Under the pieces are notes generated by a model. That model saw only the letters and a list, made by a program, of their open reading frames with translations, had not been told where the DNA came from and did no database searches. A stretch of 64,000 nucleotides of DNA from Modicisalibacter luteus DSM 23508 (GTDB lineage: Bacteria > Pseudomonadota > Gammaproteobacteria > Pseudomonadales > Halomonadaceae), in contig NZ_KB899989.1 of assembly GCF_000378505.1 (NCBI RefSeq), positions 360,581 through 424,580 on the forward strand. Direction: 5' to 3'. Shown here one piece after another: positions 19,795-29,363 of the stretch. A program made the translations under genes and the position numbers. Every line of letters begins with the position of its first letter. Position 1 is the stretch's first letter.

Positions 19795-21690
19795 ATGTCC
19801 TTGCATGCCCCTCGTCGCCTACTGTTCTCATTCTGCACCCTGGCCATCCTGGCCATAGGGGGATTTCTTTCCTATGAGTCCTGGCAGCTTTATCGGAGCG
19901 AACTCGATAGGGTACAGAGCAGCCTGGAATCAGAGACGGTTCTGCTCGCCGAGCATGCCCAACTGGCGTTTGCAACGGCCAACCGGCTGCTAGCCGATAT
20001 TGCCTGGGAGCAGCATCAGGGAACCATGGTGTCGTCGCTGAATAGTCGCCCGATGCAGCAGCGAGTAATGAATACCACGCAGTTCGTGGGCCTTGTCGTA
20101 ACGGATGAGGCAGGCGCCTCCGTTTACGCCGTAACCAAGAGGCCTCTACCTCCTGACAGCTTCGCCAACCTGTCGAATTTGCAGGCACACCGTCTTGGCG
20201 CTTCCTTGATTGTGGGGCGGCCCCTGTCTTCCGGCGGGGAAGCGAGCCGCGTGATCCCGATAAGCCAACGCCTAGTGGACAACCAGGGCAAATTCGCCGG
20301 GGTCGCGATGGTGCTGCTCGACGCCGCTTACTTTCGTGACTTCTATCGCAACGTGATCAAGGACCAGACGCTGCGTATCAGCATGCTGCATCGTGACGGC
20401 AGCGTCTTGTCATTATATCCATCTCCACCTAACGAGCTGCCCACTTCGGCAGAGGGGTTGGCAGCACTTGTGTCTACCCAGCAAGCGGATACGTTACGCC
20501 TTGTTTCCCCCTTGGACGGCAGCGAACGGCTCGCGGCTTATCGTAACCTTCAGCAATGGCCTGTCGCAGTGGCCATATCTCTTGGTCATGAGGCTTTTCT
20601 CAATGAGTTGATGCCCGCCTTCCGGAGGAACGGGATTCTCTTCCTGCTGTTCGCCGGCGGCGGCGTGCTATGTACCATGCTGATCAGCCGTTCCATGGGT
20701 GAGGTATACCGGGCACGCGATGACCGCACCATGGCCCTTCGCGAGCAGGCGTCCACACTGCAATTGTGTCACGCGATCGCCAGCCGCCTCCCCAACGGCC
20801 GGGTTTTCGTTCTGGATCGACAGTATCGCTACGAGTTTGTCGAAGGCCACCTGGGCGATAACTGTCCCGCTCTGGAACCATCGGCCATGCTTGGTCGACA
20901 TATCGACGAGATCTATCCAGTCGAAACGGTGAGCAAGTTGAAGCCACTCATCGCCAATGCGCTGAATGGACAGGAAAGTGAAGGGGAAATAGCGTACCGG
21001 GGCCGTGTCTTCCGTACGTTTGGCACCCCGCTACCTGACGATGACGGCCGGATTCAGCGCTGCCTTTTGCTGAGCCAGGACATTACCCAGTTCAAGGCAG
21101 ATCAGGCATTGCTCGTCACAATGAATTATGAGTTGCACCGCCAAGCCAGTACCGATGGCCTGCTGGGCATTGCCAACCGCAGGGAGTTTGATCGCAGACT
21201 GGAGCAAGAATGGCAACGCAGCTTGAGAGAACGCCAGCCGCTCAGCCTGCTGCTATTGGATGTCGATTATTTCAAGCGGTACAACGATGCCTATGGACAT
21301 GCCGAAGGTGATGTCTGTCTTCAGCAGATAGCTACCTCCGTCGCCGGCGTAATCCAGCGTCCAGCAGATCTGGCCGCTCGCTACGGCGGAGAGGAATTGG
21401 CCGTACTCTTGCCCAATACTGATCTGGAAGGCGCTCAGCATGTCGCCCAGCGTATCCATGCCCATCAGGCCGAGCTCGCTCTCTCCTTCCCCGAGTCCCC
21501 CATTGCCTCGCATGTCACGGTCAGCATCGGGGTAGCGACGGCGGTTCCCCTTGTAGACGACGCAGCGGCCCAGCTGGTAGAACATGCTGATCAGGCGTTG
21601 TATGCCGCAAAAGAGGCGGGGCGTAATTGTACCAAGGCGATGCCGTCTAATCCGGAAGCCGGCCTAAGCTTTTTGAAAAGGCTCGCCTAG
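19795..21690 (+). CDS. Membrane-anchored PAS-GGDEF diguanylate cyclase
   Basis: Inner-membrane sensor with a diguanylate cyclase output. The 631-residue protein has a first membrane helix at about 10-28. A roughly 240-residue periplasmic domain of the Cache type follows, then a second helix near 277-300, a PAS region and a GGDEF domain (about 450-615). The active-site motif is GGEEL instead of GGEEF, preceded by RPAD five residues earlier (inhibitory site). The last-position change is tolerated in some active cyclases, so activity is likely but unproven. The start used is TTG-proximal: the frame opens at 19795 with TCCTTGCATG nearby, so the exact start is uncertain by a few codons. It diverges from the 861-residue GGDEF-EAL gene across a 244-bp spacer. 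Confidence 0.88.
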   Translation: MSLHAPRRLLFSFCTLAILAIGGFLSYESWQLYRSELDRVQSSLESETVLLAEHAQLAFATANRLLADIAWEQHQGTMVSSLNSRPMQQRVMNTTQFVGLVVTDEAGASVYAVTKRPLPPDSFANLSNLQAHRLGASLIVGRPLSSGGEASRVIPISQRLVDNQGKFAGVAMVLLDAAYFRDFYRNVIKDQTLRISMLHRDGSVLSLYPSPPNELPTSAEGLAALVSTQQADTLRLVSPLDGSERLAAYRNLQQWPVAVAISLGHEAFLNELMPAFRRNGILFLLFAGGGVLCTMLISRSMGEVYRARDDRTMALREQASTLQLCHAIASRLPNGRVFVLDRQYRYEFVEGHLGDNCPALEPSAMLGRHIDEIYPVETVSKLKPLIANALNGQESEGEIAYRGRVFRTFGTPLPDDDGRIQRCLLLSQDITQFKADQALLVTMNYELHRQASTDGLLGIANRREFDRRLEQEWQRSLRERQPLSLLLLDVDYFKRYNDAYGHAEGDVCLQQIATSVAGVIQRPADLAARYGGEELAVLLPNTDLEGAQHVAQRIHAHQAELALSFPESPIASHVTVSIGVATAVPLVDDAAAQLVEHADQALYAAKEAGRNCTKAMPSNPEAGLSFLKRLA

Positions 21691-21773
21691 CTCCGGAGAG
21701 TCTTGTGCCGCTTCACAACCTCAGTGCTTGCCCGATTTGCCCGGCGCATTAAGGCCTGCCCTTGGGGTCGTAA

Positions 21774-21810
21774 CGAAAAACATGCCGCCGCCTCCAGCGA
21801 GGCGACGGCA
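21774..21810 (-). terminator. Terminator after the zinc alcohol dehydrogenase gene
   Basis: On the minus strand TGCCGTCGCCTC and GAGGCGGCGGCA form a near-perfect 12-bp stem around GCTG. TGTTTTTCG follows, downstream of the alcohol dehydrogenase stop at 21836. Confidence 0.75.
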
Positions 21811-21835
21811 CTGGCGTTCCAACACAGCGGGCCTG

Positions 21836-22894
21836 TTAGGCAGCTTTCTTCATTGATGCCATATCGATGACGAAGCGATAGCGCACATCGCCCTTCTCCA
21901 TGCGCTTCCAGGCTTCATTGATGTCCTGGATATCGATCATTTCCACATCACAGGTGATCCCGCGCTCGGCGCAGAAATCCAGCACTTCTTGGGTCTCTGG
22001 GATGCCGCCAATCAACGAGCCGCCAATGACGCGACGCTTGAATACCAGGTTGAAGGCTTCGATAGGCGGTTCGATCGGCTCCAGCAGACCAACCAGGATG
22101 TGCGTGCCGTCGTGCTTCAGTGCGGCCAGGTACGGGTTGATGTCGTGCTGGACCGGCACAGTGTCAAGCATGAAATCGAAGTTACCTGCGACGGCGGCCA
22201 TTTGAGCCTCGTCGGTGGACACCACGACATGATCAGCACCTTGCTTCCTGGCCTCGGCAACCTTGCTCTCGGAGCGGGTGAAGATCGTCACCTCGGCACC
22301 GAAGGCCTTGGCCAGTTTGACGCCCATGTGACCCAGACCGCCCATGCCGATCACGCCGACCTTGTCGCCAGGCTTCACGCCGTAATACTTGAGCGGCGAG
22401 TAAGTGGTGATTCCGGCGCACAGCAGCGGCGCAGCAGACTTGAGGTCAATACCTTCGGGCATGCGCAGCACAAAGCGCTCGCTGACCACCACCTTGTCGG
22501 AATAACCGCCTTGAGTAAGCGTGCCGTCGTGGCGGTCCGAGCTACCGTAGGTCATGGTGAACCCTTCCAGGCAATACTGCTCCAGGCCATCGTTACAGGC
22601 CTGGCAGTGACGGCAGGAATCGACCATGCACCCCACGCCAACGATGTCGCCTTCCTTGTAGTGGGTGACATCCGGCCCCACGGCGGTCACTCGCCCGACG
22701 ATCTCGTGCCCGGGCACCACGGGATAGGCGGCCATTCCCCAGTCGTCGTGGGCGAAGTGCAGGTCACTGTGACAGACACCGCAGTAGAGAATGTCGATGG
22801 CGACGTCGTCGGTGCGCAGTTCACGGCGCTCGAACGAGAAAGGGGCCAGCGGTGAGGTGGCATCGTGGGCGGCGTAACCTTTGGCTTCTGACAT
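21836..22894 (-). CDS. Zinc-dependent NAD(P) alcohol dehydrogenase (YahK/cinnamyl type)
   Basis: Medium-chain dehydrogenase that probably reduces aldehydes or oxidises primary alcohols with NADP(H). The 352-residue protein has catalytic zinc ligands in GVCHSDLH and GHEIVG. A structural zinc cluster of four cysteines follows (CMVDSCRHCQACNDGLEQYC), and a Rossmann motif GMGGLGHMGVKLAK. The block LLCAGITTYSPL is typical of the YahK/cinnamyl alcohol dehydrogenase branch. Divergent from an AraC-type regulator 185 bp away, which probably controls it. The start ATG is preceded by AAGGAG. Confidence 0.92.
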   Translation of the reverse strand: MSEAKGYAAHDATSPLAPFSFERRELRTDDVAIDILYCGVCHSDLHFAHDDWGMAAYPVVPGHEIVGRVTAVGPDVTHYKEGDIVGVGCMVDSCRHCQACNDGLEQYCLEGFTMTYGSSDRHDGTLTQGGYSDKVVVSERFVLRMPEGIDLKSAAPLLCAGITTYSPLKYYGVKPGDKVGVIGMGGLGHMGVKLAKAFGAEVTIFTRSESKVAEARKQGADHVVVSTDEAQMAAVAGNFDFMLDTVPVQHDINPYLAALKHDGTHILVGLLEPIEPPIEAFNLVFKRRVIGGSLIGGIPETQEVLDFCAERGITCDVEMIDIQDINEAWKRMEKGDVRYRFVIDMASMKKAA

Positions 22895-23079
22895 GCGAGA
22901 ACTCCTTGTCCGTACGAATAACGCCGTGCAGTGTGGCCGCCTGTGGCGTTTCCGGCCATGCCGAATTCTGCGTTATTCCTGCCTGATTCTCTGCAACCAT
23001 CTGGCATCTTTCAGACAAGCCCGGCATTTTCATGCACAATCGTCCGACATTGAACGTCCCATTCTGCGAGTTCTAGCCC

Positions 23080-24006
23080 ATGGATACGTTGCTTGCGGCG
23101 GTCGACTCACCCGCCCGTGATATGCCTCAGGGAGCGGATACGCTGGGCCAACGCATGGCGGGATTGATTTCGCCCTTGGCCAACAGCGAAGGCTTCATTC
23201 CGACGGGCCTGCCTGGCGTGCAGATCGTGGCCTCGCAGTGCGGTCATCCGCGCACGCCCCTGATCTACGAGCCCAGCCTGATCGTGATTGCTCAAGGCCG
23301 CAAGATCGGTTATCTCGAGGATCGGGTCATCCACTACGGCGCCGGCAACTACCTGATCCAAGCTCTGCCGTTGCCCTTCGAATGCGAGACCTATGCGACC
23401 CCCGACCAGCCGCTACTGGGTGTATCGATCGCCATCAACCGGCTCATGCTCGATGAACTGGTCCGCCCGATGCAGGCGCGACGCATGACACCGCCGGCCA
23501 GATCACCGTTGCCCATGGCGGCCGTACCCATGAACGTGACGATGGGCGATGCCGTACTGCGCCTACTTGATTGCCTGAGTGATCCGCTGCGCTGCGAGAC
23601 ATTGGGGCCGGGGCGAATCCGCGAAGTGATGTTCGAAGCTCTCCGCGGCCCACAGGGCGATTCACTGTGGCAACTGCTGCAGGACGCCGGCAAATACTCG
23701 CGTATCGCCGATGCCTTGGCCTATCTGCATCGCTACTATGCCGAGTCGATTTCGGTGGAGCGGCTGGCGAACGAAGTCAACATGAGTCCGTCGCACTTCC
23801 ATCATCACTTTAAGAACACTACCCAGCTTGCCCCCATGCAGTACCTGAAGCGTCTGCGTCTGCTCAAGGCCCGTGTGTTACTGGGGCAGCGCGCCCACAA
23901 CGTCAACCGCACCGCCGCTGCAGTCGGGTATCAGAGCCCGTCGCAATTCAGCCGAGATTACAAGCGCTACTTCGGGAACAGCCCAGCCGCCGAACGCGCC
24001 AGCTAG
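23080..24006 (+). CDS. AraC-family regulator (YqhC-like, AraC_N type)
   Basis: Probable activator of the divergent alcohol dehydrogenase, by analogy with E. coli YqhC and yqhD. The 308-residue protein has the AraC_N sensor domain (residues about 25-190, with IYEPSLIVIAQGRK and YGAGNYLIQALPLP). Two helix-turn-helix motifs follow (about 205-300, VERLANEVNMSPSHFHHHF and VGYQSPSQFSRDYKR). It resembles the second AraC_N protein in this window at 52265-53167. The spacer to the dehydrogenase is 185 bp. Which aldehyde or alcohol it senses cannot be told from sequence. Confidence 0.9.
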   Translation: MDTLLAAVDSPARDMPQGADTLGQRMAGLISPLANSEGFIPTGLPGVQIVASQCGHPRTPLIYEPSLIVIAQGRKIGYLEDRVIHYGAGNYLIQALPLPFECETYATPDQPLLGVSIAINRLMLDELVRPMQARRMTPPARSPLPMAAVPMNVTMGDAVLRLLDCLSDPLRCETLGPGRIREVMFEALRGPQGDSLWQLLQDAGKYSRIADALAYLHRYYAESISVERLANEVNMSPSHFHHHFKNTTQLAPMQYLKRLRLLKARVLLGQRAHNVNRTAAAVGYQSPSQFSRDYKRYFGNSPAAERAS

Positions 24007-24020
24007 CGCACCCGCACCTG

Positions 24021-24761
24021 TCATGCCAGCAGGAGCCACAACCCCTGCAGGAAGTAGAAGCCGCCTATCACGGTGACGATCCAGCGTGTCCAGTAGCGGA
24101 AGTTGGCATCGGTGAGACGCCGCAGGATGGCATTGCCCGAACGGGTTCCCAGGATGGCGAAAGGAATCGCCAGCAGCACCACGCCCCACTGGGTACTCGT
24201 CAGCGCCAAGGTAGCGGTAACATAGAAGACAATCTTGATGGCATGCGAGATGACCTGGATCGCTGCCTTGGTGGCAACAATCTGACGGCGATCCATCTGG
24301 GTACGGATGAAGAAGATATCGATGGTTGGCCCGGACACGCCTGCGGCAATAGTCAGCCCGCCCGCCACCAGGCCACAACCAAAGGCGTGGCCCGGGCGCG
24401 AGGCATCGAAGTGGAACCAGCGTTTGGGGATCCACACCAGAATCGGCATCAGTCCGATCAATAGCGAGACGATGGTAGTGTTTGGCGAGTAGTTGACCAA
24501 CGCCAGCAGCAGCGCCGCCACGGCTCCTCCCGAGGCGATGATCGAGACGATGCGCCAATCGATGTAACGTCGCGAAAACCAGGCCCGCGACGCGTTGGAA
24601 CAGAGCTGGATCACCCCGTGGACGACGATTGCCGAGGTAGCCGGTAGCACCAGCAGCAGGAACCACAGCAGGATCAGTCCGCCGGCCATGCCGAATACGC
24701 CGGACAATGCAGCAGTGAAGAAGACCACGACGAAGAAAGCGATAGTGAGAGGGATCGACAC
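24021..24761 (-). CDS. TSUP/TauE-SafE family membrane permease
   Basis: Inner-membrane transporter of the sulfite exporter TauE/SafE family, which moves organosulfur or sulfite anions in characterised members. The 246-residue protein consists almost entirely of seven to eight hydrophobic segments and has the two repeated GxxxGxxxG-type halves (SGVFGMAGGLILLW and GCGLVAGGLTIAAGVSGP). It ends 15 nt from the AraC gene stop (convergent). Substrate unknown. Confidence 0.87.
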   Translation of the reverse strand: MSIPLTIAFFVVVFFTAALSGVFGMAGGLILLWFLLLVLPATSAIVVHGVIQLCSNASRAWFSRRYIDWRIVSIIASGGAVAALLLALVNYSPNTTIVSLLIGLMPILVWIPKRWFHFDASRPGHAFGCGLVAGGLTIAAGVSGPTIDIFFIRTQMDRRQIVATKAAIQVISHAIKIVFYVTATLALTSTQWGVVLLAIPFAILGTRSGNAILRRLTDANFRYWTRWIVTVIGGFYFLQGLWLLLA

Positions 24762-25174
24762 GATAGGCTGCCCGACGGCCAGAACGAAACGTTAGCATCT
24801 TATCATTAAGGCATATCTGAGCGCCTCATCTCGCATGAGCGAAAGCAGGAAACTAGCCAGAACCGGGCTCGCCACCTACTGTCCGGGATCACTAACATTC
24901 TTATGATTATCGGCATCTTCGTGCTGCCGTCATTGCACGCTCGGGAATCTTACGCGCCGAATCAATTGCCTGGATAGAAGCCGGCAGTTGCGGTAGTTCA
25001 TTACACCAAGACATAACCTCCCGCCCCCTTTCACTCAGCGTTCTGCCCCGCGGCAAGAACGTCTCGGTGCTATCGGTAGCCAAGCGTTTCGGCCTCCCTT
25101 GTTCATAAGACCGCTATTTACTCAGCAAAAACCGTGGTTAGTCACTACGCTGGAGACGAGACGATTTAACCAGC
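24762..25174. other. 413-bp intergenic region, possible gene remnant
   Basis: No intact gene is seen. On the minus strand, roughly 24918-25115 stays open for about 65 codons without a start codon (beginning after a TAG), encoding a stretch with GRPKRLATDSTE and LPRGRTLSERGREV. It resembles a broken coding fragment but I cannot name its family. The last 100 bases lead into the exported peptidase gene. Confidence 0.3.
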
Positions 25175-25213
25175 ATGGTGCTGGTTAATAGTGACCTAGA
25201 CTGGGCAATGCCA

Positions 25214-26959
25214 ATGAAAACCATGAAAAGATCTAGCACACTACTATCAGCAACCGCATTAATGCTTGGCCTGTCTGGCCCTGTCGTTGCCGCTGAAGGT
25301 GAAACGACAACTATCAAGCGTGACGAGATACAGCGTTTGCTCAAGGCCCACGCCGAGCAGGTTCCCGAGAGCTTCAAAAGCTTCCTCAAGCAGGTCAGAA
25401 ACGAAACCGACAATGCAGACTTGCAGTCCGCCATTGATGGCTACCTGCAAGGTAAGCCACTTGAAGGGAGCAACTTCGTCAACCTCTACCGACTACTGGG
25501 TATCTACACCCGGTTGCACTATGGCGACGATGTGGTTGATCTGCTCGGCGAGATGGTTGCCATCCCCACCAGCAAGCAGGGTGATACCCCCCAGCACGAG
25601 AACCCTGGCATCCAGCGCTTCGGTGAGTTGATCAAGGCCAAGGCCGAGGCCTTCGGATTGGAATTCCGGAACATCGACAACCGTATCTTCGAAGTCGAAC
25701 TTCCGGGCAGTTCGAACGAGGCCTTCGGCATCCTTACACATGGCGATACCGTTCCCGCAGCCGACAGATGGACCTTGGAAGACGGAACCCAGGTCGACCC
25801 GCTCGAGATCACTCGCAAGAACGGCAAGCTATATGGACGCGGCACGGAGGACGACAAGGCTTCCATCGCTGCGGCGCTCTACGCCATGAAAGCCATCAAG
25901 GAAAACGATGTTCCCTTGAAACGTACTATCCGCCTGATGATCGAAACCACCGAGGAGACAGGCGGTGAAGGCTTCGAGTACTACAAGGCACACAATGAAT
26001 TGCCGGCTTACAACATCGTTCTGGATAGCGGCTACCCTGCGGTCATCGCCGAAAATGGATTTGGCACCATTGATGCCTATTTTCCGCGAGAGCAAGCCAA
26101 CGGGGACGGACCCAAGATCACCGACATAACCGGCGGCCTGGCGACCAACCAGATTCCCGCCACCTCCGTGGCTACTATCGAAGCTGCCAATCCTCAGAAA
26201 CTGAGCCAGACACTCAAGGCCCAAGGCCAGGCCTATGCAGAGGAGCACGGAGGAGATTTCGAGGTCACCAGCAAGGTCGAAGGCGATACGGTAAAACTCA
26301 CCGTCAGGGGTAAGTCCGCCCATTCCTCGAAGCCCGAGTCGGGGCTCAACCCTGTACCACGCCTTGCCGGATTACTAGCCACATCCGATGTGCCATTCCA
26401 GGACAATCACTATTTAGCGGCGGTCGAGTACATCAACGACAACTATGGGCTGGATTACCACGGCGAAAAGCTCGGTGTCGCCTATAAACATGATTTCATG
26501 GGGCCCTTGCTGGTCTCGCCGACTTACCTGGCGCTGGATAACGACCAGCTGCGTGTCGCCGTCAACGTGCGTGCTCCCGCCGGCGAACGCTCGGTGGAGG
26601 AACTGGCCAAGGCCATTCGGGAAAAGCTGGTTTCTTACGCCGAACAGCATAATCCCGACATGCAGGTCGAAGTGGATATCCGCGATTGGATGCTGCGCGA
26701 CCCCCAAGGCGCCTGGTTACAGACATTGCTGAATATCTTCGGCGATACCACTGGGCTGCCCGCCGACCCGGTATCCTCAGCCGGTAGCACGACTGCCAAG
26801 TTATTGCCCAACGCCGTCAATTTCGGTCCGTCCATGCCGGGTGAAGACTATACCGGCCATACTTCTGAAGAATTCAAGCGTATGGATAACCTGATGCTGG
26901 ACATTCAGATGTTCACGGAAATGCTTGCTCGTATTGGCAATCAAGAGCGCCTGAACTGA
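25214..26959 (+). CDS. Exported M20-family metallopeptidase (Sapep/PepV-like dipeptidase)
   Basis: Zinc- or manganese-dependent dipeptidase acting outside the cytoplasm. From the ATG at 25214 the 581-residue protein has an n-region MKTMKRSS, a hydrophobic core and a probable cleavage after VVAAE-preceding Ala-Ala, so it is a secreted form. M20 metal motifs are present: LTHGDTVPA (His, Asp), GRGTEDDKAS, ETTEETGG (catalytic and metal Glu) and HTSEEF at the end. The dimerisation-domain His is in GKSAHSSKPESG. Length is above normal dipeptidases (about 470) because of an N-terminal helical extension of roughly 85 residues. The reading frame extends to 25175, and Mets at 25175, 25208 and 25223 are alternatives. 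No strong ribosome-binding site separates them. Confidence 0.85.
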   Translation: MKTMKRSSTLLSATALMLGLSGPVVAAEGETTTIKRDEIQRLLKAHAEQVPESFKSFLKQVRNETDNADLQSAIDGYLQGKPLEGSNFVNLYRLLGIYTRLHYGDDVVDLLGEMVAIPTSKQGDTPQHENPGIQRFGELIKAKAEAFGLEFRNIDNRIFEVELPGSSNEAFGILTHGDTVPAADRWTLEDGTQVDPLEITRKNGKLYGRGTEDDKASIAAALYAMKAIKENDVPLKRTIRLMIETTEETGGEGFEYYKAHNELPAYNIVLDSGYPAVIAENGFGTIDAYFPREQANGDGPKITDITGGLATNQIPATSVATIEAANPQKLSQTLKAQGQAYAEEHGGDFEVTSKVEGDTVKLTVRGKSAHSSKPESGLNPVPRLAGLLATSDVPFQDNHYLAAVEYINDNYGLDYHGEKLGVAYKHDFMGPLLVSPTYLALDNDQLRVAVNVRAPAGERSVEELAKAIREKLVSYAEQHNPDMQVEVDIRDWMLRDPQGAWLQTLLNIFGDTTGLPADPVSSAGSTTAKLLPNAVNFGPSMPGEDYTGHTSEEFKRMDNLMLDIQMFTEMLARIGNQERLN

Positions 26960-27024
26960 AACGCATGGCTCGGGTGAACCAGCACATCCAACCGGTCCCG
27001 CTAGCCAAGAGCGCCTGAATGTAC

Positions 27025-27046
27025 GGGCCTGCCTCAGGGCAGGCCC
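27025..27046. terminator. Hairpin between convergent peptidase and MFS genes
   Basis: GGGCCTGCC and GGGCAGGCCC form a 9-bp G+C-rich stem with a TCA loop in the 96-bp gap between the two converging genes. No clear T tract follows on either strand, so termination is likely but weaker than a canonical site. Confidence 0.5.
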
Positions 27047-27055
27047 GACTTCCCT

Positions 27056-28282
27056 TCACGCCACCGCCGTTGGCCGGATCCCGGTCACCGGTGTCTCGCG
27101 AATCGGCCAGTGCAGCGCCATGGTCACCAGGCTCAATGCCACCCCTGCCCACCACACCACGTTATAGGTGCCAGTCGTCTCGTACAGCCAGCCGCCCAGC
27201 CATACCCCAGTGAAACTGCCGAGCTGGTGGCTGAGAAAGACGACGCCATACAGTGTCGCCATGTAGCGGGTGCCGAACATGGTCGCTACCAGCCCCGTCG
27301 TGGGTGGTACCGTGGCTAGCCACAGGAAACCCATCACGCAACTGAACACCAGCACCGTCGTCAGGCTCAGCGGCAACAGCATGAACAGGGCGATAGCCAC
27401 GGCACGACCGCCGTAGATGCCTATCAGCACCAGACGCTTGGATACCTTGCCCGAGACGACCCCCGCCAGGAAGGCGCCGGCCACGTTGAATAGCCCGATC
27501 AGGCTGATCGACCAGGCAGCAACCTCCGGGTCGAATCCGGCATCCATCAAAAAGGGCGGCATGTGTACGGTGATGAATGCCAGGTGGAAACCGCAGACGA
27601 AGAAGCCGGCGGTCAGCAGCCAGTACGAAGCATGACCGCGGGCGAGCCTGAGGGTATCGCGGAAGGCTTCAGGCGAAACGACCTGACCGGCAGGCGCAGC
27701 TGGCCGGTCACTTGCCGCCAGCGGCATGGCCAGCAGGGCCATGGATAGCGACATCAATGCCATGGCATTGAGCGCGCCGCTCCAGCCCAGCCAGTCGATC
27801 AGGCCCTGGGCCACCGGGGCAAGCAGGAACTGGCCCATCGAACCCGCCGCGGTGCCGATGCCCAGCACCATCTGACGCCGGGACTCATCCACTACGCGCG
27901 CCATCGCCGGCAGTACGATGCCAAACGCCGTGCCCGCCACGCCGGCACCGACCAGCAGGCCAGCCCCGGCATTCAGCACCCACACGTCACTGACCCCGGC
28001 GGTCAGCCACAGGCCCAGTGCGTACAATAAGGTGCCGGCAAGGATGACACGCACGCTGCCGAAGCGATCGGCCAGCCCGCCGGCGATGACTGCAATCACG
28101 CCCCAAGCCAGGTTCTGGATAGCCAGGGCCAAGCCAATGACGTCACGCCCCCAGCCGTTGGCCTCATCGAGGGGCTGAACGAACAGACCGAAACTGGAAC
28201 GGAAACCGAACGAGAGCATCAGGATCGTGCAGCCGCTCAGGATCAACCACCAAGTGGCCGCAGGTAGGCGGGCGGAAGACAT
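27056..28282 (-). CDS. Major facilitator superfamily transporter
   Basis: Inner-membrane secondary carrier of unknown substrate. The chosen ATG at 28282 is preceded by GGAGAGGACTGTC, a clear ribosome-binding site. It removes 41 upstream residues that look like intergenic sequence, giving 408 residues and about 12 hydrophobic helices. The MFS loop 2-3 motif appears as GGLADRFGSVRVILAG near residues 66-80, repeated in weaker form in the second half. The family looks closest to the oxalate/formate-type or monocarboxylate-like MFS. The gene converges on the M20 peptidase, so a peptide or amino-acid role is only a guess. Confidence 0.85.
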   Translation of the reverse strand: MSSARLPAATWWLILSGCTILMLSFGFRSSFGLFVQPLDEANGWGRDVIGLALAIQNLAWGVIAVIAGGLADRFGSVRVILAGTLLYALGLWLTAGVSDVWVLNAGAGLLVGAGVAGTAFGIVLPAMARVVDESRRQMVLGIGTAAGSMGQFLLAPVAQGLIDWLGWSGALNAMALMSLSMALLAMPLAASDRPAAPAGQVVSPEAFRDTLRLARGHASYWLLTAGFFVCGFHLAFITVHMPPFLMDAGFDPEVAAWSISLIGLFNVAGAFLAGVVSGKVSKRLVLIGIYGGRAVAIALFMLLPLSLTTVLVFSCVMGFLWLATVPPTTGLVATMFGTRYMATLYGVVFLSHQLGSFTGVWLGGWLYETTGTYNVVWWAGVALSLVTMALHWPIRETPVTGIRPTAVA

Positions 28283-28421
28283 GACAGTCCTCTCCGTGTC
28301 GTTAGCGGGGTTATTATATGCTCGGTGTTTTCCGGCAAACCGGCAAGCGAGGATGTCGGCACCGTCCTTAACCGGCCGGAAGCGGCGTTGCCGGCCTTTC
28401 AGCATCCGAGTCCTGAAAGAC

Positions 28422-28447
28422 CACGGGGCGTCGCTTGACGCCCCGTG
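28422..28447 (-). terminator. Terminator-like hairpin after the pirin gene
   Basis: CACGGGGCGTC and GACGCCCCGTG form a perfect 11-bp stem around a 4-nt loop, 20 bp past the pirin stop. On the minus strand it is followed by GTCTTTC, a short T tract. Confidence 0.6.
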
Positions 28448-28467
28448 CTACTGCTTTCCTTCGTACC

Positions 28468-29328
28468 TTACAGCGATACCGCACCGAGACGACCGCTCTG
28501 GTAATCCTCGATGGCCTGCTGGATTTCCTCGTGAGTGTTCATCACGAATGGACCATGCGATACCACGGGTTCCCGCAGCGGTTCGGCATGACCGAACAGC
28601 ACTACCGCCTCACTGCGTGCCACCAACGCCACGTCATCGCCGTCATCGTTCATCTCGACCAGATGCCACGGCTTCACCGCCGTCTCGTCCACGTCCAACT
28701 CACCGGCGACGATGTAAAGAAACACCGCCCTTCCGGCGGGTGCGGGCAGCGTGACTCGGCTGCCGGCATTCATCGTCACGGTCATCATTGCCACACCAGT
28801 CAATGACTCGATCGGCCCTACCTGGCCATCGAACTGCCCCGAGACAAGATTGACCGTTGCCCGGCCATCGTCGGCCGAAATCGCGGGGATCTGTTCACGT
28901 TGCAGGCCTGTATAGGCGGGCTGGGTCATCTTTAGCCGCGCCGGCAGGTTGACCCAGAGCTGAAGGATCTCCAGCGGGCCTCCACGGCGCTTGAACGATT
29001 CGGGAGACAGTTCCGCGTGGATGAGCCCCGAGCCGGCGGTCATCCACTGCACGCCTCCGGCACCAATCACGCTCTCATGCCCCCCGCTGTCGCGGTGCGC
29101 CAGCTCACCGGCCAGAATGAACGTGACGGTCTCGAAACCGCGGTGCGGGTGGGGCCCGAACGGTAACCCCTGGTTGTTGGGCCGGTACTCCTGCGGCCCG
29201 TGATGGTTGAGGAACAGAAAAGGGTCGACCTGATCGATGGCCGGACCCGGCACGGGACGACGGGTGAGAAGATCACCGATATCGTCGCGGTACGCAGGAT
29301 ATTGCCGATTGACTGTACGACTGGGCAT
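28468..29328 (-). CDS. Pirin-family bicupin protein
   Basis: Bicupin iron protein. Bacterial members include quercetinases and redox-sensing regulators. The 286-residue protein has the pirin metal-site motif in the N-terminal cupin (PHPHRGFETVTFILAGEL near residues 58-75, then SGLIHAELSPES with the fourth ligand Glu) and a weaker C-terminal cupin (residues about 180-260). Substrate is unknown. It stands alone, 35 bp downstream of the end of the carbonic anhydrase gene on the same strand. Confidence 0.9.
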   Translation of the reverse strand: MPSRTVNRQYPAYRDDIGDLLTRRPVPGPAIDQVDPFLFLNHHGPQEYRPNNQGLPFGPHPHRGFETVTFILAGELAHRDSGGHESVIGAGGVQWMTAGSGLIHAELSPESFKRRGGPLEILQLWVNLPARLKMTQPAYTGLQREQIPAISADDGRATVNLVSGQFDGQVGPIESLTGVAMMTVTMNAGSRVTLPAPAGRAVFLYIVAGELDVDETAVKPWHLVEMNDDGDDVALVARSEAVVLFGHAEPLREPVVSHGPFVMNTHEEIQQAIEDYQSGRLGAVSL

Positions 29329-29363
29329 GCCTTCCTCCTTGCATGACGCACGGTGCGCTGGTG

